Below are positions 16,268 to 23,556 of a DNA stretch of 64,000 nt, piece after piece (position 1 is the first letter of the stretch; the number at the start of each line of letters is the position of its first letter). The notes beneath the pieces were generated by a model. That model searched no databases. It saw only the letters and a list, made by a program, of their open reading frames with translations, and was not told the origin of the DNA. Origin of the DNA: Bradyrhizobium canariense (GTDB lineage: Bacteria; Pseudomonadota; Alphaproteobacteria; Rhizobiales; Xanthobacteraceae); contig NZ_LT629750.1 in the NCBI RefSeq assembly GCF_900105125.1, positions 6,165,001 to 6,229,000 of the forward strand. The letters are read 5' to 3'. A program made the translations under genes and the position numbers.

Positions 16268-17683
16268 CTACATGTAGAAGCTATAGCTGACCTGCGGCTT
16301 CTCAGTCGGGCTGACGTATTTCATGATGTCTCCGATCTTCCGCGCGCATTCCAGTGTGATGGGCAGACGACCATCCATCTGAGTGTTGTTCCAGTTCATC
16401 TTGGTCAGTCCCAGTATCTCATCGCAAAGGCTCTCAAGGGAGGAATCTTGCTCGTACGCCGTGATCTTTAGCGGGGCCGGGACATACATGCCGGGATATG
16501 TCTTGTAGAAGTCGACGGTACCTCGAGTGTAGAGCACTCCCTCAGTTTCAGAAATTGTCATCAGCGTCCCGCGCTTTGGCGGATAATCTTTGTTACCGAA
16601 CAGCCTGATATCCGTGTCCGTTATCGCGACGAAGTCCTTCGCCCGGATGCCCTTCTCGTCGAGCGCCCTGAGAAAACCCTTGCGCTCGCTCTCGCGGAAT
16701 TGGCTCGACTTGTGGATCACGATCCGAGCCGGCATGTGCTCAAGCGCTCGGTCATACTCGTCCAGCGCGTCGCGCAGCAACTCGTAGGCCTGATCCTCGC
16801 TCAGGTACGCGTGACGGTTCTTCTTGTCGATCGACACTGGCGTACCGCGAAGAATGATCCCGTGGCCGAACTCGTCGAAGACCTGCGCCAAGCTCGACGA
16901 TACCGTCTCTCCGTCGCGGCTCTTGTAGAAACCGATGCCGATGTAGCACGACCGGAGCTTCGCCGTGTCCTCGACGAGCCGCCAAGGAATTGTCTTGTTG
17001 CCCTTGTAGTAGAGCGCCGTGACGAAGTTCCATGCTTTCGTGGCTGGGTCCTGCTGATCTCCCGCCTGCTTGGTAATGAGGATGGTCTTCTCGCGCACCA
17101 ATTGCAGCGGGGTGCCGAGGTGCATGCTCTTGGCCTTCAGGATGCGTCTGAAGTTGTGCTCAAGCTCGCTATCCCCCGAATTATCGTCGTCGCTCTCCGA
17201 GGTCGTCGTGATGGAGTCGAACATTTCGTTCGGCATCACGCAGACGATCACGTCCACCGATCTGTTCTCGGCGAGGAAGCGAATCTGCTCGTAGTAGAGT
17301 TCAACGGCCTTCTCCACTCGCTCCGCCCGGGACGCGAGCTTAACTACTGCCGAGATATCCGACTTCTTGATGGTGCGGGTGTACTGCGGAGAGTTGATGA
17401 TCCTCGTCAGGAATCCGTAGTCCTGATTGATGCCGCCGAAGCCCCGAAACAGGTTCAGCAGCTTGGACCCCTCCTTGCGCTCAATTCCATCCCGGCACCT
17501 CTCGAGCCAATCGTCCAAGAGGTCGATTCCTTCTCCGCGTCCGACCACGCCGATCCGCAGTTCGGTTCGACGCAACTCGTCTCGCTTGTCGTAGACGCCC
17601 AAGTGCTCGATTCCCGTTCGGGGGCAGACGTGCGTGCCGGTACCGAATTCGAGCAGCGGTTCAGGTAGCGTCGTGAGTTTCAT
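16268..17683 (-). CDS. Short prokaryotic Argonaute (MID-PIWI, catalytically inactive)
   Basis: 471 residues, the length of short pAgos without N and PAZ domains. The N-terminus has the family opening LPEPLLEFGTGTHVCPRTGI. The MID region (about 140-235) ends with DPATKAWNFVTALYYKGNK followed by TIPW. PIWI (about 240-465) shows CYIGIGFY, SSLAQVFDEFGHGIILRG, ARIVIHKSSQF, then ITDTDIRLF and DGRLPITLECARKIGDIM. Catalytic DEDX positions are lost: Gly where 'IGID' is expected and KSS where the next Asp sits. It should therefore guide recognition rather than cut. Its ATG overlaps the stop of the SMEK-APAZ gene by four bases (ATGA), so the two proteins are almost certainly a complex. Confidence 0.9.
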   Translation of the reverse strand: MKLTTLPEPLLEFGTGTHVCPRTGIEHLGVYDKRDELRRTELRIGVVGRGEGIDLLDDWLERCRDGIERKEGSKLLNLFRGFGGINQDYGFLTRIINSPQYTRTIKKSDISAVVKLASRAERVEKAVELYYEQIRFLAENRSVDVIVCVMPNEMFDSITTTSESDDDNSGDSELEHNFRRILKAKSMHLGTPLQLVREKTILITKQAGDQQDPATKAWNFVTALYYKGNKTIPWRLVEDTAKLRSCYIGIGFYKSRDGETVSSSLAQVFDEFGHGIILRGTPVSIDKKNRHAYLSEDQAYELLRDALDEYDRALEHMPARIVIHKSSQFRESERKGFLRALDEKGIRAKDFVAITDTDIRLFGNKDYPPKRGTLMTISETEGVLYTRGTVDFYKTYPGMYVPAPLKITAYEQDSSLESLCDEILGLTKMNWNNTQMDGRLPITLECARKIGDIMKYVSPTEKPQVSYSFYM

Positions 17684-19110
17684 GCCGCCGTTCCTCCCGC
17701 CACTTTGGTATCGTCTTCATCGTCGTCACCTACTGGCTCTGCCTCGTCGGCGTCCTGCACGTTGAATTCAACGAGGGATAGGAAGCGCAGCCCGTGGTCC
17801 TCGTCCTCGTTCTTGCTGGCGCCGGACAGGAAATAGGCCACGAAACGAACCATGTTTCGGACGGTTGCATTGTGCTCAAGACGCTTCTGCGCCGACAACA
17901 GTTCATCGTGCCAGCGCGATTGGCGGTAGCCGTCATAAGAATAGTACCAACTCGGCACGATCTGCGCATACCAGTCGTCCCCCAGCTTCGTGAACGTCAG
18001 GTCGAACGAGAAATGCTTCTGGTGCGCGACCTTGGACGGATCCTTGCGCTGGTACTTGACCTCGAACACGCGGCGGATCGCGGTCCTTTTCCCGATCCAA
18101 GTCTCCCTCCGCTCAAGCTGTCCCTCCTCGGTCGGTCCGAAGAAGAAGAACCCGTCCTTGTTGTGCATGCGCACGTGGCGCTGCTTCAACTGCTCCCGCG
18201 TTTCGGCCGAGAGAAGCTGCTTCAGGATGTTCACGTTGTCCAATTCGGGGGACTCGGCCAAGTCGGATACGTTCAGCCGCTCCACCGAGCCCGCGTCCAC
18301 CACGCTGATCAGGCCGCACTGTTCTATGTCGTGGAACGAGAAGAGCTTGTTGTCGTGGCAGACCCACGCATCTGTCTCCACGTCATTCAGTAGTAGCGCC
18401 ATCTTGACGACCGATTTCCTGCTCCGCGCCTTTCCCCCGTAGTTGAGCTTCGCCTTCCCCTGCGCGATCACCTTCTTGTCGTCGATGGTCAGCTCGGCCA
18501 CGTAAACCGCTTCGGGGAGCTTGATCATCTGTAGGTTGGACGTGATGGCCGTCGGTGCCGCAATGCTCTCCGAACTGAAGCTGATGTACGCGTCGACTTC
18601 GCCCAGGATGCGCTTGAACTCTGACAGCACTCGCTCCTGCGCCGCGAGCCGCAGAGCGGTCACCTGACCGAGAATGTCACCGAGGTCGATGATGTGCTTC
18701 TTGCAGTTGAAGGCGAACTGGTCAGTAAGCAGCCCATTCACCGATGCCTGGCTGTAGGACGACTGCTTCTTCCCGAGCATGAGGATGAACAGTTCGTCGA
18801 ACGTGTTGTAGTAGGCGCGGTCCATGAACTGCTGAACTGTGAACTTCACCTTTTCCAGCGTGGTCGTCGAAGTGATCTGGAATGCCACCCGATCGTGATC
18901 GTCGCCGAGATCGATGCCGGGGAAGTTTTTCTGCTTCCGGTTCAGATTGGTGAGATGCGGGAGGTTATATACTGACTTCAGGATGGGGATGAACGCGTCC
19001 TCCAGCGCCAAGTTGATGTCGGTTCGACCCTGGGAGGTCGCCAACTCGACTTGAACGATGATGCGGCTGACTACGTCGCGAAGTTGATTCTCGACTTCAA
19101 GCTGCCTCAT
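17680..19110 (-). CDS. SMEK-APAZ effector partner of the short Argonaute
   Basis: 476 residues. The first 155 residues fit the SMEK domain: GRTDIN (28-33), IPILKSVYNLPHLTNLN, NFPGIDLGD (62-70), RVAFQITST (74-82) and FDELFILML. I read IDLGD...FQIT as a divergent restriction-endonuclease-like core, which is inference. Residues about 190-430 fit an APAZ module, clearest at DDWYAQIVPSWYYSYDG (378-394) and KRLEHNATVRNMVRFVAYF (409-427). The C-terminus is an acidic tail (DDDEDD). APAZ proteins hold short Argonautes, and the fused domain is the effector (SIR2, TIR or DREN in known systems). Here the effector position is taken by SMEK. AAGGTGG precedes the ATG. First gene of the operon. Confidence 0.8.
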   Translation of the reverse strand: MRQLEVENQLRDVVSRIIVQVELATSQGRTDINLALEDAFIPILKSVYNLPHLTNLNRKQKNFPGIDLGDDHDRVAFQITSTTTLEKVKFTVQQFMDRAYYNTFDELFILMLGKKQSSYSQASVNGLLTDQFAFNCKKHIIDLGDILGQVTALRLAAQERVLSEFKRILGEVDAYISFSSESIAAPTAITSNLQMIKLPEAVYVAELTIDDKKVIAQGKAKLNYGGKARSRKSVVKMALLLNDVETDAWVCHDNKLFSFHDIEQCGLISVVDAGSVERLNVSDLAESPELDNVNILKQLLSAETREQLKQRHVRMHNKDGFFFFGPTEEGQLERRETWIGKRTAIRRVFEVKYQRKDPSKVAHQKHFSFDLTFTKLGDDWYAQIVPSWYYSYDGYRQSRWHDELLSAQKRLEHNATVRNMVRFVAYFLSGASKNEDEDHGLRFLSLVEFNVQDADEAEPVGDDDEDDTKVAGGTAA

Positions 19111-19324
19111 TCCGTGTCCCCACCTTATGAATGCAGCACTTAGTAGTGGGAACGCAGGGTGAACATTTCAAGGGCCGGGGCCAGCCATCCCGTCCAGAAG
19201 TTCGCTTCGCTGCCAGTTTCTGCTGGAAATCCACCACTCGCCCCTGCGGCAAACGGGGCCGTCGCAGATGAACTCACAGAAACCGAGAGGCCGAGCCGCG
19301 AACGACGAATCGGAGGAACTACGG
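19111..19324. other. Upstream region of the Argonaute operon
   Basis: Holds the ribosome binding site and presumably the promoter of the SMEK-APAZ gene, then sequence leading into the ybgC remnant. Short frames on both strands lack motifs. I could not pick a confident promoter. Confidence 0.4.
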
Positions 19325-19483
19325 CTATCTCAGGCGAAAAAGCACGGCGCATCCCAAAGTCCCTGCGACTCGCCATGGAAGGGCAAAGTTAAATCTACCC
19401 CTCGTTCATGCTATGGCCTTCCAGCGCCCCAGTGAAATCAGGTCGTTTTTATTCTGTTGCGATATCGTCAAACCAGTGTTTTC
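19325..19483. repeat. ybgC 3'-end/flank repeat, copy C, junction with native ybgC
   Basis: Starts with a decayed ybgC end that still translates as ISGEKARRIPKSLRLAMEGQS and a stop, matching the tail of the intact copy. It continues with the 90-bp flank and core TGTTGCGATATCGTCAAAC, and passes at GTGTTTTCC directly into native ybgC codons (FSGIVYH). It is the right boundary of the island. Confidence 0.85.
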
Positions 19484-19847
19484 CGGCATCGTCTACCACG
19501 CCAATTATCTGCGTTTCATGGAGCGTGGACGTACCAATCATCTGCGGTTGATGGGCGCGGATCAGCACACGCTGTTTGCCGAGGCGCAGGAGGAGACACC
19601 GGGCTTCGCCTTCGTGGTGCGCTCGATGCAGATCGATTATCTGAAGCCCGCGCGCATGGACGACGTGCTCGAGATCGTGACATGGCCGATCGCGGTGAAG
19701 GGGGCCTCGATCACGCTCGCGCAGGAGGTCCGGCGCGGCGACAACGTGCTGGTCAAAGCGCAGGTGCGCGTCGCCTTTATCAGCGAGGGGAGGGCGCAGC
19801 CGATACCGAAATCGCTGCGGCTGCTGATGAAGGCCGATCTGATCTAG
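19477..19847 (+). pseudogene. ybgC: Native ybgC, 3' part left after island integration
   Basis: Encodes FSGIVYHANYLRFMERGRTN onward to the normal C-terminus PIPKSLRLLMKADLI. The first 30 or so residues, including the catalytic Asp of the DTD motif, are missing because the island joins here. The frame happens to stay open through the island flank, so a chimeric product from ATG 19413 (MAFQRPSEIRS...KPVF then FSGIV) is possible but should be inactive. Codon use is high-GC like the chromosome to the right, unlike the intact island copy. This marks the original ybgC locus. Confidence 0.85.
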
Positions 19848-19858
19848 GCTTTTGTTTG

Positions 19859-19904
19859 ACGCGTTTTCTTCACGCGAACCGGTGCCCACTTCGCTTGAAA
19901 CGCT
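19859..19904. repeat. Intergenic palindromic repeat (GCGTTTTC / GAAACGC type)
   Basis: ACGCGTTTTC ... CCGGTGCCCAC ... GAAACGCT is an imperfect inverted repeat of a kind scattered through genomes of this group. It lies just after native ybgC. No function is evident. Confidence 0.45.
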
Positions 19905-19992
19905 ATAGTTATCGGCCGATAGGCGGGATGCCCTCGACTCGCCGCACCACGGCGATACACTCGCGGTAGATTATCAAAATCCGGAGGTCACC

Positions 19993-20460
19993 ATGTCGCG
20001 TCCGCCGCTTCCGCCGTTCACCAGAGAGACCGCCGCCCAGAAAGCCCGCATGGCCGAAGATGCCTGGAACTCGTGCGATCCCGAGCGCGTGGCGCTGGCC
20101 TATACTGAGGATAGCCGCTGGCGCAATCGCTCGGAGTTTTTCCAGGGCCGCGCCGCAATCGTCGCCTTCCTCACCCGCAAATGGGAGAAGGAAAAAGACT
20201 ATCGCCTGATCAAGGATCTCTGGGCGTTCGACGGCAATCACATCGCGGTGCGCTTTCAGTACGAATGGCACGACGCCGCTGGGCAGTGGCATCGCTCCTA
20301 CGGCAATGAGCAATGGGAGTTTGACGAGCACGGCCTGATGCGCCGGCGCGAAGCCAGCATCAACGACATCGAGATTGCTGAAAAAGATCGCCGCTTTCAC
20401 TGGCCCGCGCCAGGCCCAAGGCCGGCGAACGTGCCGGGGCTGGGCGAGAGCCCGTTTTGA
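19993..20460 (+). CDS. DUF1348 / NTF2-like protein
   Basis: 155 residues, ATG with GGAGG just upstream. The sequence fits DUF1348, a SnoaL/NTF2-like fold: [20 protein letters not shown], then [20 protein letters not shown], then a long strand-rich half ([21 protein letters not shown], then [11 protein letters not shown]). The family is uncharacterised; the fold usually binds small molecules in a cone-shaped pocket. First ordinary chromosomal gene after the island; it stands alone. Confidence 0.85.
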   Translation: MSRPPLPPFTRETAAQKARMAEDAWNSCDPERVALAYTEDSRWRNRSEFFQGRAAIVAFLTRKWEKEKDYRLIKDLWAFDGNHIAVRFQYEWHDAAGQWHRSYGNEQWEFDEHGLMRRREASINDIEIAEKDRRFHWPAPGPRPANVPGLGESPF

Positions 20461-20479
20461 ATTTGAGATGAGACGCGGG

Positions 20480-20575
20480 CTCCCTCCCCCTTGCGGGGGA
20501 GGGCGGTAGCCACAAGCGAGATATCACCCGTTAACGCCCACCCCCGACCCCTCCCCGCAAGGGGGAGGGGGAGAA
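20480..20575. repeat. Paired GC-rich palindromes
   Basis: CTCCCTCCCCC-TTGC-GGGGGAGGG at 20480-20503 and CCCCTCCCC-GCAA-GGGGGAGGGG at 20548-20570 form two hairpins in opposite orientation. They are typical dispersed palindromes of this genus and sit between two convergent genes, where they could end transcription both ways. Confidence 0.7.
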
Positions 20576-20610
20576 GAAAGCAAGCCGCTCGCGAAATCCT
20601 CCGCTTAGGC

Positions 20611-21255
20611 CTAAGCCGCCGCCTTGTGGCGGGCGAGCTCGGCCTTATACAGTTCGAACTCCTCGCCGATCGCCCTGGCGATGCTGGGGCGTGCGCGCAG
20701 GCGCTCGTAATAGGCTTTTACGACAGGCCATTTCGCAAGCTCGATCGGCGGCGTCGCCATGGTCCAGTTGATGACGGTCACGAGGTAAGCATCAGCGACG
20801 CTGAAATGGTCGAGCAGGAATTCACGGCCTTTGAGGTAGTTCTCGAGATAGTCGAGCCGCGACAGGTTCCTGCCGAGCACATAGGATTTCACTTCTGGCG
20901 GTGCCTTCTTGTCGAGCACCGGCACGAATAATCCCTTGTGCAGCTCGGTGCCGATGAAGCACAGCCACTGATGCAGCCGGCTGCGTTCCATGCCGGGTCC
21001 GGTGGCGATGCCGGCTTGAGGAAAATGATCCGCGACATATTGCAGGATCGCGGCATTTTCGGTGAGCACCAGCCCGTCATCGGTGCGCAGCGTCGGCACC
21101 AGGCCGAGCGGGTTCACCTCGCGAAAATCCGAACCGTCGTTCTGCACGATTTTGGTTTTCGGATCGACCTCAAGATATCTGGCCTCGGCGCCGGCTTCAT
21201 ACAGCGCAATGCGGGTCGCCATCGAGCAGGCGAGCGGGGAAAAATACAGGTCCAT
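20611..21255 (-). CDS. Glutathione S-transferase (beta-class-like)
   Basis: 214 residues with the thioredoxin-like N-terminal GST domain (MDLYFSPLACSMATRIAL, with Cys10 at the beta-class position; NPLGLVPTLRTDDG, TENAAILQYVAD) and an all-helical C-terminal domain (FSVADAYLVTVINW). It conjugates glutathione to electrophiles or removes it. Divergently transcribed from a tetR gene with a long inverted repeat between them, so it is probably induced by the regulator's ligand. Confidence 0.9.
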   Translation of the reverse strand: MDLYFSPLACSMATRIALYEAGAEARYLEVDPKTKIVQNDGSDFREVNPLGLVPTLRTDDGLVLTENAAILQYVADHFPQAGIATGPGMERSRLHQWLCFIGTELHKGLFVPVLDKKAPPEVKSYVLGRNLSRLDYLENYLKGREFLLDHFSVADAYLVTVINWTMATPPIELAKWPVVKAYYERLRARPSIARAIGEEFELYKAELARHKAAA

Positions 21256-21361
21256 GTGTGCCTCCTTGGCGGTTTGGCTCGGGCAGTGCGCGATCGGAAA
21301 AAGCGAAATCCGGCTTTGCGTCGCGCGCCAATTCAGAAATTCGAGCCAGGGTTGATTTTTA

Positions 21362-21412
21362 TACCATTCCGCATAATATAAATCGGGTCAAGGGATTTAT
21401 TGCGAAATGGTA
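21362..21412. promoter_or_regulatory. Operator between GST and tetR genes
   Basis: TACCATTCCGCATAA (21362-21376) and TTATTGCGAAATGGTA (21397-21412) form an imperfect inverted repeat of about 15 bases per arm. The right arm covers the tetR ATG, the left arm the region expected for the GST promoter. Probably bound by the TetR product to control both genes. Confidence 0.6.
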
Positions 21413-22063
21413 CAAAAAACTAAAAAGATGTCGCCGGCCGCGACGATCGATGCCCCGGACGCGCCCAAGCGCCGCGGCCGTCCGCGGGCCTACCAGCCTG
21501 AAGTCGCACTCGGCAAGGCGCTCGATCTGTTTCGCAAGGACGGCTTTGCCGCGACCTCGCTCGACGATCTAAGCGCCGCTACCGGCATGAACCGGCCGAG
21601 CCTTTACGGTGCATTCGGCGACAAGCGCGAACTCTACATCAAGAGCTATCAGCGCTATCGCGACGACGCGCGCGCGGCGATGATCGAGATTTTCCGGAAC
21701 GAGATGCCGATCCGCAAACGGCTGCAGCGCATCTACGCAGTAGCGCTCGATATCTATCTGTCCGGCGACGAAGGACCGCGCGGCTGCTTCACGGTGATGA
21801 CGGCGGCATCGGAAGCGGTGTTTGATCCGGATATTCGCGCCATGGTGCTTGACGGCTTTGTCGAACTCGACAAGGCCTTCGCCACCTGCTTCCGGCTTGC
21901 GAAGGAAAACGGCGAACTGAGTGAAACCGCCGACCCCTTGGTGCTTGCGCAGCTTGCATCGGCAACCATCCATACCATCGCGATCCGCGCCCGCGCCCGC
22001 GTGCCGCGCAAGGAGTTGGAAGCGATCGTGAAGGGCGCGATCGATGTGATGGTGCGCGCTTAG
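21407..22063 (+). CDS. TetR/AcrR-family transcriptional regulator
   Basis: 218 residues. A basic arm (KRRGRPRAYQPEVAL) precedes the HTH (ATSLDDLSAATGMNRPSLYG, then AFGDKRELY). The C-terminal part is a ligand-binding helical domain (RGCFTVMTAASEAV, VELDKAFATCFRLA). Divergent from the GST gene and overlapping an inverted repeat at its own start, so it likely represses both itself and the GST gene. Confidence 0.9.
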   Translation: MVQKTKKMSPAATIDAPDAPKRRGRPRAYQPEVALGKALDLFRKDGFAATSLDDLSAATGMNRPSLYGAFGDKRELYIKSYQRYRDDARAAMIEIFRNEMPIRKRLQRIYAVALDIYLSGDEGPRGCFTVMTAASEAVFDPDIRAMVLDGFVELDKAFATCFRLAKENGELSETADPLVLAQLASATIHTIAIRARARVPRKELEAIVKGAIDVMVRA

Positions 22064-22090
22064 GTCCTGTCGTCACGCTATCGCGCGTTC

Positions 22091-23056
22091 CTAATACCCC
22101 CGCGTGGGATTGACGATGTTTTCGAGCGTTCCCCCGGCCTCAAAGCGCTCGATCTGCCGCGCGACGTATTTCGATATCTCGTCGGGATCGGTGTCGGCGG
22201 CATTGTGCGGCGTCAGCACGACCTTCGGATGCGTCCAGAACGGACTGTCCGGTGGCAGCGGTTCGGTGGCATAGACGTCCAGCGAAGCCGCACCAAGCGT
22301 GCCGTCGTCAAGGCATGCAAGAATATCGGCTTCGTTTTGCAGGCCGCCGCGCCCGGCATTGATCAGGACCGGCGCGCCCATCGGGCTGCTGCGGTTGAGC
22401 CTTGAGAACAATCCGCGATTCAAGATGTGCCGCGTATCCGGCGTCAGCGGCAACAGGCAGACCAGGATATCGGTCTGCTGCAGAAACGGCTCGAGTTGCG
22501 CTTGGCCGTGAAAGCAGTCGATGCCGTCGATCTCTTTCGGACTTCGGCTCCAGCCGGAGACGCGAAAGCCGAGTTTCGCCAGCGCTCGCGCCGCGTCTGC
22601 GCCAAGTGTGCCGAGGCCCATGATCCCAGCCGAAATCGCGCTCGCCGGCCATTGAGATTTGGGCGCCCAGCGTTTCTCGCGCTGGCTGGCCCGCAGGTAA
22701 AGTTCCTGCCGGTGATGCATCAGCACATGAAGCACGACATATTCCGTCATGCGCGCGGTGAGATCGGAGACGGCCACGCGGACCAGCGGCACGTTCGGCA
22801 GGCGGCCATCGGCCATCAACGCGTCGACGCCGGCGCCGAGGTTGAAAATGACCCGCAGATTTGGAAATGCGGCGAGTTCCCCTGGCGAGGGCTTCCAGAC
22901 CGCGGCGTAATGGACCTCCGCAGGGTCGAACCCGGAATCGGGCAGCAGCAGAACGCGCCGATCAGGGCATACCTGGTCAAATCGGCTTTTCCATCGCGCC
23001 GGCGACCAGTTTTCGGTCGCGCCATGGATGAGGAGGGCAAGCGTGCCTTTATTCAT
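22091..23056 (-). CDS. D-2-hydroxyacid dehydrogenase (glyoxylate/hydroxypyruvate reductase A type)
   Basis: 321 residues from the ATG giving MNKGTLALLIHG. NAD(P)-binding motif GIMGLGTLGADAARAL, then the dehydrogenase signatures INAGRGG (catalytic Arg) and VVLTPHNAADT (catalytic His). Fits GhrA-like enzymes that reduce glyoxylate or hydroxypyruvate. It stands alone and converges on the tetR gene. The frame continues 13 codons upstream, but that start lacks a ribosome binding site. Confidence 0.85.
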   Translation of the reverse strand: MNKGTLALLIHGATENWSPARWKSRFDQVCPDRRVLLLPDSGFDPAEVHYAAVWKPSPGELAAFPNLRVIFNLGAGVDALMADGRLPNVPLVRVAVSDLTARMTEYVVLHVLMHHRQELYLRASQREKRWAPKSQWPASAISAGIMGLGTLGADAARALAKLGFRVSGWSRSPKEIDGIDCFHGQAQLEPFLQQTDILVCLLPLTPDTRHILNRGLFSRLNRSSPMGAPVLINAGRGGLQNEADILACLDDGTLGAASLDVYATEPLPPDSPFWTHPKVVLTPHNAADTDPDEISKYVARQIERFEAGGTLENIVNPTRGY

Positions 23057-23187
23057 TGGATTTTTGCCTGAGATGTTCGGAAGTTCCGGCAACATACCGG
23101 CCCGGGTGGCCCAAGCAAAATATTTCCGCTTTGCTGTCGGCTTCGCGCCGCCTTATTCGTCGTTGCAGTGAACAGGAGCCTTGTCCC

Positions 23188-23556
23188 ATGCTCTACGCGA
23201 TCCTTTGCTACCATGACGAAGATGCCGTCGGCTCCTGGACCAAGGAGCAGGACGCCGCCGTGATGCAGAAACTCGGCGTCGTGCAAGATAAACTCGCCAA
23301 ACAGGGCCGGCTCGGGCCGGTCGCGCGGCTGTTGCCGACCACCGCTGCGACCACCCTGCGCAAGGAGAATCCGCCTGTCGTGCTCGACGGGCCCTTTGCC
23401 GAGACCAAGGAACAGCTGCTCGGCTTCTACATCGTCGATTGCAACAATCTGGACGAGGCGCTGGACGTCGCGCGCGATCTCGGCGCCGCCAATCCCGGCG
23501 GCGCTTACGAAATCCGTCCCGTCGGCCTGCTCAATCCCGGGAGCATCAAGACGTGA
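23188..23556 (+). CDS. DGPF/YCII-domain protein, partner of ECF sigma factor
   Basis: 122 residues with the YCII-related fold and the DGPF signature (VVLDGPFAETKEQLLGFYIV). DGPF proteins are the conserved genomic partner of ECF42 sigma factors; their biochemical role is unsettled. Its TGA overlaps the GTG of the sigma factor gene (GTGA), so the two are translationally coupled. Confidence 0.88.
   Translation: MLYAILCYHDEDAVGSWTKEQDAAVMQKLGVVQDKLAKQGRLGPVARLLPTTAATTLRKENPPVVLDGPFAETKEQLLGFYIVDCNNLDEALDVARDLGAANPGGAYEIRPVGLLNPGSIKT

Larger units (their letters stand above)
8735..19477. mobile_element. Element 2 of the tandem island (about 10.7 kb, defence cargo)
   Basis: Bounded by cores B and C. 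From the left it carries a serine-recombinase remnant, an AbiE operon with a third gene, a SEC-C/HNH-like gene, a trypsin-like protease gene, a DUF4365-TPR gene and the short Argonaute/SMEK-APAZ pair. It ends with a decayed ybgC 3' end joined to the native ybgC. Boundaries are inferred from repeats. No intact mobility gene remains. Confidence 0.6.

Noticed and set aside
19140..19392. Two opposite frames of 77-78 codons left of the native ybgC
   Set aside because: The plus frame is just island sequence ending in the decayed ybgC tail; the minus frame is its shadow.
20480..20575. Paired GC-rich hairpins considered as a CRISPR or small RNA
   Set aside because: Only two units in inverted orientation without spacers; they fit a dispersed palindromic repeat.
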